Assembly (NCBI RefSeq): GCF_900167025.1
Contig: NZ_FUXC01000003.1
Location: 70,457 to 134,456, forward strand
Direction: 5' to 3'
DNA from: Treponema berlinense
Lineage (GTDB): Bacteria > Spirochaetota > Spirochaetia > Treponematales > Treponemataceae
Length of the DNA stretch: 64,000 bases
The notes under the pieces are model-generated. The model did not search any database. It was not told the origin of the DNA and saw only the letters and a list, made by a program, of their open reading frames with translations. Positions 25,713-34,544 of this stretch are shown here, piece after piece (positions within the stretch are counted from its first letter, which is position 1; the number at the start of each line of letters is the position of its first letter). The position numbers were made by a program, and so were the translations under genes.

Positions 25713-25804
25713 GGGCGCCACCCGCTTTCGCGGGCCGGAGTACTACAGGCTTCGGTGCCCTCGGTGCTTTGCACCGGCTTCGCCGCCTTCCGTGTTCCTG
25801 GCGC
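25713..25804 (-). repeat. Intergenic hairpin repeat, family A, diverged copy
   Basis: On the minus strand it begins GCGCCAGGAA and ends GTGGCGCCC. It keeps the family order of mini-hairpins: GGC-GAA-GCC, GTGC-AAA-GCAC and CCCGC-GAAA-GCGGG. It follows the amtB terminator directly. Confidence 0.65.
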
Positions 25805-25845
25805 GTCAACTTATTAACCGTCAAATCCGCGCAAAAAATAAGGTT

Positions 25846-28800
25846 TTATTCTTTTTTTGCCGTCTTTTTTTTAGTTTTTACAGATTTTTTATTTTTTTTT
25901 GCTGCTTTCGCAGTCTTTTTCTTTTTTGGAGCAAAAGTTTTCAAGAAATTCTCGCACTTGTATTCAGATTTTTTCTGAGCACTGTCGAGATTCTTAAAAA
26001 TCTTTTTGATTTTTTCTGTCAGGGCTTTTGATTTTCCTTCCAAAAGAATTTCTTCGGCTTCTTTTAGGGCATTTTCCATCATCTCTTTGTTAAACCATTT
26101 TACGCCGTCAAATTCGTTTGTTCCTGTCAAATTTCTGCTGTATTCTGAGTTTACAAGCAGTCTTGCAAGCGAAAGCTCATCAATTTTTGCGCTTTTAAAA
26201 ATAAATGCTTTTTCAAAGAACCTGTACGAACCTTCGATTTTTTCTGCAATCTTACGATGCAAATTCCAGTTTAGGCACAATCCTGTTTTTGAGAGCGGTT
26301 CAAGCAAAATCAAAATCTGCTTTTTGAGCCTCAAGCCGCCGTCTTTTTTCTGAACCGGCGCCAGTTTTATTGCAGGAATCTTGATTTTTGTCTTTGCCGG
26401 TGCAAATTTTTCAGCAGTTTTATAGAACTCACTTAGCGGCGCCTCAATTTTGAGCTTAAGTTCGCTGCAAGAAGGCTTTTTGCTTTCTTCAAAGAATTTT
26501 ACGGTTTTGTCCAGTAAAATGCCGAATTTCTCGTAAATTTCCTTAAAATGCAGTTCTTGCCAGGCAATTTTTAAGTCTGGAGTTCCGCTTCCATTCAAAA
26601 AGTTGCAGAGTTCTTCAAGTTTGCCGTCTATGTCTTTTTTCTGCTCAATGTTCATAAAGACCTGAGTTTCAAAACCGTTCAGAGCAATAAACATTCCCTG
26701 TTCGCAAATGTCCTTTGAGCGTCTTATGTACCATTTTGCAGAGCGCTGTTCGTAAAAAATTACAAAACTGTCGGCTTGGGCATTCAGACCCAAGCCTTCG
26801 GAAAGTGAGCGCGAGACAAGTTTTTTGTCGTTTTCGCCGGAACCTGTTTTTACGGCATATTCGCACGACTGTTTTATCCAGCCGGCCGCGCGTTCGTATT
26901 TGTTGTTGTAGAAAACGAGTGTGTATTCTCTTCCGCAGCGGTTTGAATAGGCAAAGACGTTTTCGTTTACGCTTCCGTTGTTCCAGACATCGTAGAACAA
27001 AAAGTCTTCAACTCCTGCAAACAGATAGCGTTTTTTGAGAAGAGGGAAAATTTCGTGGTTGTGCCGGTCAATTAAATACTGGTCAGGAGATTCGTCGCGG
27101 TAAGAGCGCATATATTCCATTCCGTATTTTTCTTCAAAGCCTTCAATCTGGCCGTGTCCAAACATTGGTAGTCCTGGCATTGTTATCATAAGCGTGCAGA
27201 CGCCAAAATATTTGTCGCCTTTTCCAAACTGGGCAACTGCCGTTTCTTCGTCCGGATTGTTCATAAAATTTACATAGCGCTTTAAAATCTGAGGATCAAA
27301 GGCAATCGTGTTTTTTACAGTCGAACGATACTTAAAGTTTTCTTCCTTTTTAAGCATGTTCATAAAGGCTGAATTGTAAACGCGGTGCATTCCAAGTGTT
27401 CGGGTAAAATATCCTTCCATCATCCAGAATGCTTCTGCAAGAAGGAGAGTGTCAGGAACTTCTTTTGCAACACGGTCAACAACTTCGCGCCAAAATTCAT
27501 TTGGAATTCTTTTTTCAAATTCTTCCGCCGAAAGAGCATATTCGCTTCTGGTTGCAATGTCGCCGCCTTTTCCTGGTTCTGGATACCAAAGCCGTTTAAT
27601 GTGCTTTTTTGCCAAAACCATTGCCGCATCAAAGCGTATAATCGGAAAGTTTCTTGCAACGTGCAGAATTTCCTGCATAACTTCTTCTCGGGCCTGCGGA
27701 TTTAAAAAATCAATCTGAGCTGTATCGTTCCAAGGCATTCCTGTTCCGTCGTTTCCATGATAAATATAGCGCGTGTCGCCAGTCTGAGTATCAACGCGCT
27801 TAAAGACAACGGCACAGTCGTTTTTTGAGTAATAATGGTCTTCAAGGTAGATTGCAACCCTGCTGTCGTGACTCAAGTTTACGCCGTTAAATGTGTACTG
27901 CGGAAAAGGATTGTCGCGTCTTTGAATGAACAAATCCGGTTTTTCAACCACCCATTTAGAATCCATTCCAGTGTGATTTGGAACCATGTCGCTTGCAAGA
28001 CGGATTCCACGCTGCCAGAGCCTTGTGCGCAGGTTTTGAAGCGCGTCCCAGCCGCCAAGGTTAGAGGCAATTTCGTAATCTTCGAGAGAATATGCGCTTG
28101 CCGCCGCTTCTGGATTTCCGCATAACTGTTTTATTCTCTTGCTTGCAGAAGAACGCTCCCAAAGACCGATCAGCCAAAGTCCTGTAAAACCCCTGTCGCG
28201 CAGCAAATCCAGTTCTTCGTCAGGAATCTGATCCAGTCTTGAAATTTCCCTGCCGTATTTTTTAGAAAGCTGAAAAAGCCATACAAGGACGGTTTTTGCC
28301 ATCAAAACAACGCGAGGCATCCATTCTTTGTCGCTGCTAAACCTTTCATATTCTTTCATTAAATAGTCGTAGTTTGGAGGACTCATGTCCGGACTTCCGC
28401 CGTTTGTCGAGTGCCATTCCGGTTTCCATTCTTCAGCCAGAAGGTCGCTTCCGCCAAAAAGTCTCTTAAGCCAGTAATCTTCACCTTCGCCTTCGCCCGG
28501 CAAAAAAAGGTCAGCCCAATGAATGCGGACATAATTCAACTGTTCTTGCAGATTGTCCGGGGCAAATTTTACAGGCTCCTTCAAAAACGAAATTAAATCG
28601 TGGCCGTAAGTTCCCCAAAAAGGCAGCTGCTTAAAATAAGACTGAATAAGTTTCCAGGATTCGTCATAAATTGATTTTTTTTCTAAATTAGAATCGTCAA
28701 AAAGCGGATAAAAAGGCTTAAAAGCAGGATTTTCGTTCGCCAGATGAAGCATAATCATCTCTTCGAGCGTCTGTTCCCGGTTTGTGCGCGTGCGGTTTGT

Positions 28801-29220
28801 CTTTCGTTCAACCATTTCCGTGTTCAAAAAATCTTGAATAGAACATTCGCCTTTGTAAACCGCAACTGGTGGAAATTCCTCGCAAAAAGCCGTCAAAAGC
28901 GAATCGACTTTTTCCTTGGAAAATTTTGAATCAAGTTCACCTAAAACTTCTTTAAATGCGTCCGGATATTTTTGTCTTCTGTAAGTCCAGCACGCAAGAT
29001 GAAAAACCTCGTCCAAAAGCCCCATTGCGTTCAGAGTTCCTGCGCTTATTTCTGTTTTTCCGTTCTTTTTTAGGTATTCGTTGAATTTTGCCTGAAAAGT
29101 TCGCACAGCCGGCAAATTTGCAAGAATAACGTTGCCGCTCGAAGAAAAAAGCCCGTCAGAAAAATTACAGGCGTTTCTGACCGTCCGCGAAATATGAAAT
29201 TCATTGTAAGAAAAGGTCAT
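25846..29220 (-). CDS. Large GH13 (alpha-amylase family) glycoside hydrolase or transferase
   Basis: Start set at the ATG preceded by GGAGG (MTFSYNEFHISRTVRN), giving 1124 residues. GH13 regions: I in DMVPNHTGMDSKWV, II with the nucleophile Asp in IIRFDAAMVLAKKH, III with acid/base Glu in LLAEAFWMMEG. Region IV reads FMNNPDEETA: the Asp is kept but the usual His is Pro. No signal peptide, so the enzyme acts on cytoplasmic glucans or glycogen. A long N-terminal region (about 350 residues) precedes the barrel and the C-terminus is an extreme Lys/Ala tail (KKKKTAKAAKKNKKSVK), possibly binding nucleic acid or anionic polymer. Specificity unknown. Confidence 0.85.
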   Translation of the reverse strand: MTFSYNEFHISRTVRNACNFSDGLFSSSGNVILANLPAVRTFQAKFNEYLKKNGKTEISAGTLNAMGLLDEVFHLACWTYRRQKYPDAFKEVLGELDSKFSKEKVDSLLTAFCEEFPPVAVYKGECSIQDFLNTEMVERKTNRTRTNREQTLEEMIMLHLANENPAFKPFYPLFDDSNLEKKSIYDESWKLIQSYFKQLPFWGTYGHDLISFLKEPVKFAPDNLQEQLNYVRIHWADLFLPGEGEGEDYWLKRLFGGSDLLAEEWKPEWHSTNGGSPDMSPPNYDYLMKEYERFSSDKEWMPRVVLMAKTVLVWLFQLSKKYGREISRLDQIPDEELDLLRDRGFTGLWLIGLWERSSASKRIKQLCGNPEAAASAYSLEDYEIASNLGGWDALQNLRTRLWQRGIRLASDMVPNHTGMDSKWVVEKPDLFIQRRDNPFPQYTFNGVNLSHDSRVAIYLEDHYYSKNDCAVVFKRVDTQTGDTRYIYHGNDGTGMPWNDTAQIDFLNPQAREEVMQEILHVARNFPIIRFDAAMVLAKKHIKRLWYPEPGKGGDIATRSEYALSAEEFEKRIPNEFWREVVDRVAKEVPDTLLLAEAFWMMEGYFTRTLGMHRVYNSAFMNMLKKEENFKYRSTVKNTIAFDPQILKRYVNFMNNPDEETAVAQFGKGDKYFGVCTLMITMPGLPMFGHGQIEGFEEKYGMEYMRSYRDESPDQYLIDRHNHEIFPLLKKRYLFAGVEDFLFYDVWNNGSVNENVFAYSNRCGREYTLVFYNNKYERAAGWIKQSCEYAVKTGSGENDKKLVSRSLSEGLGLNAQADSFVIFYEQRSAKWYIRRSKDICEQGMFIALNGFETQVFMNIEQKKDIDGKLEELCNFLNGSGTPDLKIAWQELHFKEIYEKFGILLDKTVKFFEESKKPSCSELKLKIEAPLSEFYKTAEKFAPAKTKIKIPAIKLAPVQKKDGGLRLKKQILILLEPLSKTGLCLNWNLHRKIAEKIEGSYRFFEKAFIFKSAKIDELSLARLLVNSEYSRNLTGTNEFDGVKWFNKEMMENALKEAEEILLEGKSKALTEKIKKIFKNLDSAQKKSEYKCENFLKTFAPKKKKTAKAAKKNKKSVKTKKKTAKKE

Positions 29221-29348
29221 TTTTTTTCCTCCGTTTTGTGCATTTTTTTGAAAAAAAACTTTGCCGATTATTGCAAGACAATCCAAAAACCGACATTTTT
29301 CTCATTATAACACACTAGGAGGCAAAAATGACATTTTGAGGTTATTTT

Positions 29349-30368
29349 TTATTCAATAAAACCGTTTTTCCAGTGCCAGACAGGTTTTGCCAGTTTATTT
29401 GAAAAAGGCTGTTTTTTTGTAAAGTCCGGGAGCCAGTCCGTATCAGTGCTCAAATCCTGATAAAAAAGCAAGTCAAAATCAAAAGCTTCTATCATATCGC
29501 GCAAATCCTGGTCTTCGGTCGTATTTACAAGCCTGTTTTCGATTGCAGAAAGCGCATTTTTCCGTCTTTTCAGTTCATCTTCGCTTCCAGCAAAAGGAAC
29601 CGGAGTATACTGGTTCATAAGCGAAATTATCGCTTTTTTGTCTGCATTTTCTTTGAGCCACGAAAGCACATCCACTGTTTCTTCAAAACGGCCAGGCAAA
29701 AAAAGGTGGCGTATTATTACACCCTGAAGGAGTTTTTGTTTTGTTACACCATTTTTTTCAACGCTGGTAAATTTAAGCGGATTGTGTTCAATCATCCACA
29801 AAAGGGCTTTTTTTGCAGTTTCTGGATAATCTTCCGCCGAACACAGTTTTTTAGAAAGTTCAGAGCTCAAAGTCTTAAAATCCGGCAAAAAAATCGTCAC
29901 CAATCCGTCGAGCATTTCGAGCATTTCTACGCTGTCATAACCGGAACTGTTCCAGCAGACAGGCAGCTTGAGCCCGCGTTTTTTAGCTTCTTCAATAAAC
30001 TGCGCAAGTTTTGGAATGTGATGGCTCGGCGTAACAAGATTTATGTTTTCCGCGCCGGCATTTTCAAGCCTAAGGCAGATTTCCGCAAATTCCTCTTTAG
30101 AAACAGATTTTCCCATTCCCTGCTGGCTTATCTGATAATTCTGGCAAAAAGCGCAGCGCAGGTTGCATCCAGTCAAAAAAATAGTTCCGCTTCCGGAATG
30201 AACAGTAACAGGAGGTTCTTCTCCAAAGTGCAGGCACGCCACCGAAACTTTCAGGTCAGCGTTTTCAAGACAAAAACCTGATTTTCCGGCAAATCTGTTT
30301 ACACCGCATTTCCGCGGACACTGCCTGCATTCCGAATACAAATTTACAATTTCGTTATCGCTAATCAT
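29349..30368 (-). CDS. Radical SAM protein of the PflX type
   Basis: 339 residues, resembling the uncharacterised PflX/YgiQ-like group related to pyruvate formate-lyase activases. An N-terminal Cys cluster (CRQCPRKCGVNRFAGKSGFC) precedes the radical SAM motif CNLRCAFC, which binds the 4Fe-4S cluster and SAM. The target is unknown. It is transcribed after the small hypothetical gene at 30374, with five bases between them. The genuine pflA of the window is at 33112, so this is not the PFL activase. Confidence 0.85.
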   Translation of the reverse strand: MISDNEIVNLYSECRQCPRKCGVNRFAGKSGFCLENADLKVSVACLHFGEEPPVTVHSGSGTIFLTGCNLRCAFCQNYQISQQGMGKSVSKEEFAEICLRLENAGAENINLVTPSHHIPKLAQFIEEAKKRGLKLPVCWNSSGYDSVEMLEMLDGLVTIFLPDFKTLSSELSKKLCSAEDYPETAKKALLWMIEHNPLKFTSVEKNGVTKQKLLQGVIIRHLFLPGRFEETVDVLSWLKENADKKAIISLMNQYTPVPFAGSEDELKRRKNALSAIENRLVNTTEDQDLRDMIEAFDFDLLFYQDLSTDTDWLPDFTKKQPFSNKLAKPVWHWKNGFIE

Positions 30369-30373
30369 AAAAA

Positions 30374-30781
30374 TTAAAGTGCACCGTTATCAAGAATTAT
30401 GCTCATAAAATTCTGCAAACTGTCCAAATCCAGATTTTCAGCCTCGTCATCGCAAAAATCCTTGAGAGTTTCCCAGTCATCGCCAGTCAAAATCGAATAA
30501 TCTTCGTCAGAATCTCCGTCCAAAAAGTTCTGAAAAACCGTAATTCTGTCGATATTTTCCTGCGAAGGTTCATTTTCGACGTCGGCAGAGGCAAAAATAT
30601 AAGAATTCAGCCAATAATCCGCAATCGACCTTGCCAAATCGCCAGCATTTCTGTTTGAAGAGGCAAAAAGACTTGAAATCTGCTCGCAAACTTTTCTGCC
30701 GTCGTATTTTCCGCCATTGTCAGCGCGCACGTGCTTTTTAATTCTCTGAATATCAGCCAAAAATTTAGAAGTATCCGACAT
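30374..30781 (-). CDS. Small hypothetical acidic protein
   Basis: 135 residues, unknown function and no recognised domain. It is acidic (for example DGDSDEDYSILTGDDWE), helical, soluble and lacks a signal peptide. AAAGGA precedes the ATG. It starts a two-gene unit with the PflX-like radical SAM protein, so it may be a partner or substrate, but nothing in the sequence shows this. Confidence 0.7.
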   Translation of the reverse strand: MSDTSKFLADIQRIKKHVRADNGGKYDGRKVCEQISSLFASSNRNAGDLARSIADYWLNSYIFASADVENEPSQENIDRITVFQNFLDGDSDEDYSILTGDDWETLKDFCDDEAENLDLDSLQNFMSIILDNGAL

Positions 30782-30844
30782 ATTAACATTCCTTTCTATA
30801 TAATAAATTTAATTTTTATTTGGGGCCATTTTTGCTTTGCAAAA

Positions 30845-30927
30845 ACCGGGCTTTCCGCGGCTCCGGCATTCGCCTTCGACCAAAGGCAAGCCTTTGTTTT
30901 CGCTGCGCTCACCGCTTCAATCCCTTG
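30845..30927 (-). repeat. Intergenic hairpin repeat, family C copy 1
   Basis: Minus strand begins CAAGGGATTGAAGCGGTG. The central hairpin CAAAGGC-(two bases)-GCCTTTG is at 30881-30896. Matches copy 2 at 33010 over most of its length, with a covarying base pair in the central stem. Confidence 0.65.
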
Positions 30928-31023
30928 TCCAAAATACACGAAACTTTAAAAACTTCATTTTTATTATAGAAAAACAATATTTAAACTTCAATAAAAACAA
31001 AAACGGTAGTATAATAAAATCAA

Positions 31024-31091
31024 ATTCTGGGTTTTATTTTGGACAGGTAATAAAAACAGAATCAGGGACTAACCAAAAGTATCTTTGGTTA
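31024..31091 (+). promoter_or_regulatory. Two-hairpin element upstream of the PTS EIIA gene
   Basis: Hairpin 1 pairs ATTCTG..TTTTATT with AATAAAA..AGAAT (31024-31062). Hairpin 2 is the perfect inverted repeat TAACCAAA (31070-31077) and TTTGGTTA (31084-31091), followed by four T. A TATAAT at 31010-31015 could start a short transcript through it. Function unknown. Confidence 0.45.
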
Positions 31092-31108
31092 TTTTAAAAA
31101 AAAAATTC

Positions 31109-31137
31109 TTGACTTTGGTAACAAGGGAAGGTAAACT
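31109..31137 (+). promoter_or_regulatory. PTS EIIA promoter, possibly giving a leaderless mRNA
   Basis: TTGACT (31109-31114), 17-base spacer, TAAACT (31132-31137). The ATG begins seven bases after the -10 box, where transcription is expected to start. A GGGAAGG at 31125-31131 could serve as ribosome site only if transcription starts further upstream. Confidence 0.55.
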
Positions 31138-31143
31138 AAAATT

Positions 31144-31590
31144 ATGGACTTAAGAACAGTATTAACACCTGAAACTGTAGAACTTCATCTGCAGGGCAAA
31201 ACAAAAGAAGACATCATCGACGAGATGCTTGAAATTTTAATTAAGGCGGGAAAAGTAACTGACAAGGCTGCTGCCCGCGAATGTGTACTCGACCGTGAAC
31301 GCAAAATGTCTACCGGTATGAAGCACGGAATCGCTATTCCACACGGAAAAACAGACACAGTATCTGATTTAGTAGCATGTATCGGTATTTCTGACAATCC
31401 AGTTGATTTCGATTCTTTGGATCAGGAACCATGCCGTATCTTTATTATGACACTTTCACCAGTAAACAAAACTGGTCCGCATCTTCAGTTCTTGGCAGAA
31501 GTAAGCCTTTTGTTCAAGAGCGCAGAAAAACGTCAGCAGATTCTTAATACACAGGACAAAGCTGAAGTAATTAAAATTCTTACCGAATAG
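31144..31590 (+). CDS. PTS system EIIA component, fructose/nitrogen type (PtsN-like)
   Basis: 148 residues, a complete PTS_EIIA_2 domain. The phospho-accepting His is in MKHGIAIPHGKTD (about residue 67). Such single-domain proteins either pass phosphate to sugar transporters or act as regulators; no EIIB or EIIC is nearby and spirochaetes often keep an incomplete PTS, so a regulatory role is favoured (inference). It ends in a strong terminator. Confidence 0.88.
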   Translation: MDLRTVLTPETVELHLQGKTKEDIIDEMLEILIKAGKVTDKAAARECVLDRERKMSTGMKHGIAIPHGKTDTVSDLVACIGISDNPVDFDSLDQEPCRIFIMTLSPVNKTGPHLQFLAEVSLLFKSAEKRQQILNTQDKAEVIKILTE

Positions 31591-31611
31591 TTTTTGGGTG
31601 AGAAACGGGGG

Positions 31612-31644
31612 AGGCTCTTGACCTTTTGGTCAGGGGCTTTTTTT
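31612..31644 (+). terminator. PTS EIIA terminator
   Basis: Twelve-pair stem (with G-U pairs) from AGGCTCTTGACC and GGTCAGGGGCTT around TTTT, then a T run. Confidence 0.85.
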
Positions 31645-31666
31645 ATTTATACAGAGTGGAGCAAAT

Positions 31667-32098
31667 ATGAAATTTGAAAAAATTTTTGAATCAAAAAATC
31701 ATAAACTATATAAAACAACAGGAGAAGAAGTTGCTGTAACAGAAAAAATGATTTTTCCTGTAAAATGGAGCGATGTAGAAGGCGCAGAAGAAGAATACGA
31801 TGAGAATTTTCTTGCGCAGCTGCGCGACCAGTTAAAAGCTCTCGAAGAAAAAAACGAATTTGTTTTTTTGGAGCCTGTTTACGACAAAAAAGCAACTCCA
31901 GGACAGTTTAACAACGCAATGAAGCATACAGCACGCCGTGTAAAAGACTGCAAATCAGTTATTGGAATGGCTCTTGTAAGCGAAGTTGCCGACGACGCCG
32001 ATGTTTTGAGCGATTTTTTAGAGAAAATTTCAGAAAAACATCCGCAGTATGTTTATTTTGCAAAAAAGCCCTGCACGGAAGACGTTGTGCTTTATTAG
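31667..32098 (+). CDS. Hypothetical protein
   Basis: 143 residues, no recognised domain. The sequence is soluble and charged (KWSDVEGAEEEYDENFLAQL), with a C-terminal PQYVYFAKKPCTEDVVLY. GTGGAGC lies seven bases before the ATG. It follows the PTS EIIA gene but is separated by a terminator. Possibly a mixed alpha/beta fold; function unknown. Confidence 0.65.
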   Translation: MKFEKIFESKNHKLYKTTGEEVAVTEKMIFPVKWSDVEGAEEEYDENFLAQLRDQLKALEEKNEFVFLEPVYDKKATPGQFNNAMKHTARRVKDCKSVIGMALVSEVADDADVLSDFLEKISEKHPQYVYFAKKPCTEDVVLY

Positions 32099-32230
32099 GT
32101 CAAAAACCTGCATAAAATCACAAAAATGTCGCATATAACGGAATTTTGTTGAAAATAATGCAGGTTATTACAATTTATTCTAAAATCTCTAATTGAAATT
32201 AGTATTGAAATGTGCAACTATGAATCCATT

Positions 32231-32977
32231 ATGAGTTCATATACTGCAAAATTGTTCAGGGGAGTTCTTCCTGTCAGCGTTTTGTTTTTAAGTGTGTGCT
32301 TGCTGATATATTTTTTACTTCCCTCTGAAGAGACAGAATCTGTTCTTGATTCTTATGCTGAATTAGCCAATGCAAAATATTCAGAAGAATTGGCGCTCGA
32401 AGTTGGATTTAAACCGGAATATCTTGAATTTTCAAACGAGAATGACCGCGGTCTGGAGCTTTACAGACAGCCTAGCTCCCGCGCATCTGTCGAATGGTTT
32501 TACACTCAGGTGACAGGCAACCGTCTTGTTGCGCTTTCAATCCTTGAAAATGCCGACAGAAACAATATTCCATTGAGCCTCGCATTTAGCCTTGCGTTTG
32601 TAGAGAGCCGCTTTAAGCCGGATGCAGTCAACAGAAATTCAAATGCAACTGTTGACAGAGGACTTTTCCAGTTAAACAGCGCGTCTTTTCCTCATTTGAC
32701 CGAGTCAGAATTTTTCAATCCAGAAGTAAGTGCAAAATACGGAATGATTCATTTGCGCTGGTGCATGGATCTGGCTGGAACAGGAAATGATGTGACTGCG
32801 CTTGCCATGTACAATGCCGGTACAACAAGGGTTCGTGCAAACAAGACTCCTCAGCACACCTTAAACTACGTTGCAAAAATCAGCGCGTACCGGGTAAAAC
32901 TTGAAGGCCGTTTTAATTCAGACGTGGCTTCTTTCTTTAACGGTTCACAAAAGAACACAAGTCTTGCAAAAAAGTAA
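32231..32977 (+). CDS. Membrane-anchored lytic transglycosylase (SLT domain)
   Basis: Cleaves peptidoglycan glycan strands. An N-terminal membrane anchor (GVLPVSVLFLSVCLLIYFLL) is followed by the SLT fold from about residue 95: catalytic Glu in LAFVESRFKPDAVN, then RGLFQLNSASFPHLT and the ALAMYNAGTTRVRA block, all family hallmarks. 248 residues from the ATG at 32231; an ATG seven codons earlier (32210) is possible and neither has a good ribosome site. It probably acts in the periplasm on cell wall turnover or flagellar insertion. Confidence 0.88.
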   Translation: MSSYTAKLFRGVLPVSVLFLSVCLLIYFLLPSEETESVLDSYAELANAKYSEELALEVGFKPEYLEFSNENDRGLELYRQPSSRASVEWFYTQVTGNRLVALSILENADRNNIPLSLAFSLAFVESRFKPDAVNRNSNATVDRGLFQLNSASFPHLTESEFFNPEVSAKYGMIHLRWCMDLAGTGNDVTALAMYNAGTTRVRANKTPQHTLNYVAKISAYRVKLEGRFNSDVASFFNGSQKNTSLAKK

Positions 32978-33009
32978 CATTAAAATTATCTGACCTGCTG
33001 CTTTTGTGG

Positions 33010-33097
33010 CAGGGATTGGAGTGGTGCCGTAGGCAAACAAACGCTTGCGTTTGGTCGCAGCCACGCAAAGCCTGGCGGGGCGTTGTAGCCCCGGCCA
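33010..33097 (+). repeat. Intergenic hairpin repeat, family C copy 2
   Basis: Begins CAGGGATTGGAGTGGTG. Central hairpin CAAACGC-tt-GCGTTTG (33038-33053) and a GGGGC-gttgta-GCCCC hairpin. It lies 14 bases from the stop of pflA. Confidence 0.65.
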
Positions 33098-33111
33098 CCC
33101 GAATTCTTATT

Positions 33112-33858
33112 TTATTCCTGCCAGCGTGTATATTTATCGCATTCCAAAATCTTTCTTGCGTTTTCGATTCGCTCTGCGGACGGCATTTGCGTATCTTCTA
33201 GGGCATATTTGATTCCCATTTCGCGGTATTTTGAAATTGCAAGGTTGTGGTAAGGAAGAATTTCAACGCGGTAAACATTTGAAAGAGTGCGGATAAAATC
33301 CCTTGTCTGAGTCAAATATTCGTCGTTGTCCGTAATTCCTGGAACAAGCACGTGACGAATCCAGATTGGCTTTTGAATTTCGTCGAGATAGGCAAACATT
33401 TCGCGGATGTTTTTTCCGGTTTTTCCTGTGAGTTTTATGTGCTCCTCTTCATTTATGTGCTTGATGTCCATAAGAAGAATGTCTGTAACTTCCATCAATT
33501 TTTTGAATTTTTCAAACCATTCACCTTCTTTTGTAAACGGTTCTCCAGCTGTGTCAATGCAGGTATTGACGCCTTCTTTTTTTGCAAGCGTAAAGAGTTC
33601 GATTAAAAAATCAATTTGCAGCAACGGTTCTCCGCCGCTTACTGTAATTCCGCCTTTTTTGCCCCAGTATGAACGGCAGGAAAGCGCTTCTTTTAAGACA
33701 TCTGCCGGTTCCCAAAGTTTGCCTTCTTTCATAATCCATGTGTCCGGATTATGGCAGAATTTACAGCGCATATTGCATCCTGCTGTAAAAACTATAAAAC
33801 GTGAACCTGGACCGTCTACACAGCCAAAACTTTCAAACTGGTGAATGTATCCTTTCAT
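33112..33858 (-). CDS. pflA: Pyruvate formate-lyase activating enzyme
   Basis: Radical SAM enzyme that installs the glycyl radical on PflB. 248 residues with the cluster motif CNMRCKFCHNPDTW near residue 29 and the GGEPLL motif (TVSGGEPLLQ). The N-terminus HQFESFGCVDGPGSRFIVF is typical of PflA. It is unlinked to pflB (38855), unlike the usual pflBA operon. Its upstream region has a perfect 25-base palindrome next to the likely promoter, suggesting oxygen or redox control. Confidence 0.95.
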   Translation of the reverse strand: MKGYIHQFESFGCVDGPGSRFIVFTAGCNMRCKFCHNPDTWIMKEGKLWEPADVLKEALSCRSYWGKKGGITVSGGEPLLQIDFLIELFTLAKKEGVNTCIDTAGEPFTKEGEWFEKFKKLMEVTDILLMDIKHINEEEHIKLTGKTGKNIREMFAYLDEIQKPIWIRHVLVPGITDNDEYLTQTRDFIRTLSNVYRVEILPYHNLAISKYREMGIKYALEDTQMPSAERIENARKILECDKYTRWQE

Positions 33859-33912
33859 ATTGTACCTCGTAAAAATCTAATTCTTTCTATAATAATCTAA
33901 CAAATTTTCGAC

Positions 33913-33937
33913 ATTAAGAAAAATAATTTTTCTTAAT
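33913..33937. promoter_or_regulatory. Perfect 25-base palindrome upstream of pflA
   Basis: Twelve-base arm ATTAAGAAAAAT (33913-33924), a central A, and the exact complement (33926-33937). On the minus strand its end overlaps a weak -35 (TTAATG) spaced 17 bases from a TATTAT -10. Same 12-1-12 geometry as the palindrome at glnA but another sequence. Confidence 0.55.
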
Positions 33938-34039
33938 TTTAATGTATTTTTGAATTTTGTCGTTTATAATGAATTTAGTGTTTAACAGCATCAGGGAAAA
34001 GTCAGAAAGTTTAGATTTTTCTCTTTTTGGAGGTTCTAT

Positions 34040-34539
34040 ATGAAAACATCAAAAAAAAACAAAAATTGCACTTGCAGTTTTAATCGCGGCATCTGCTTGT
34101 TTTGCTGAGCCTGGCTGAAAAAACGCTATGAAAGGAATCGAAGGCAGAATAAAAGGCAACAAACAGTCGACAGGAAAAACAGCTTCGTCATCATCAGCTT
34201 CTTCAAAAAAAAAGTGTAGATCCGTTTGCAGGCATAAACGGAAGTTTGACAAAGCAGAATTACGACCTTAAAAATTATAAATCAAAAAAGCCGGCAAAAA
34301 TTTCCAAGGAAGATTCTGTTCAGAAAAAATACAAACTTCTCGAAAAAGCCGAAGCTGCGCTTTTGAAAAAAGATTTTAAAACTTGTCAAAAATACTGCGA
34401 TGATAACAATGCAATTTCGTTTACAGTGAATACTCCGGAAGCAGATGCTTTGGCAATTTCTCAATGGGCAGGAGATATTGCTTGCTATTTGGGCTATTAT
34501 ACCGCTCCTTCTGAGGAAGAAAAGGACATGTGGCGCTAG
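34040..34539 (+). pseudogene. Decayed gene for a small exported protein
   Basis: A TTTGGAGG site precedes ATG at 34040. Read with one A removed from the nine-A run at 34051-34059, the frame gives a good signal peptide (KIALAVLIAASACFA). An in-frame TGA follows after AEPG, then the frame continues (NAMKGIEGRIKGNKQ) until a second nine-A run at 34205-34213, where one A must again be removed to reach DPFAGINGSLTKQNYDL and the last 100 residues. Three lesions, two of them +1 in nine-A tracts. The intact product would be about 165 residues, exported, unknown function. Confidence 0.7.
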
Positions 34540-34544
34540 ATTAA

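Noticed and set aside
34118-34120. In-frame TGA as a selenocysteine codon in the decayed exported gene
   Set aside because: No SECIS-like hairpin seen after it, and the same gene has two frameshifts, so ordinary decay or error is simpler.
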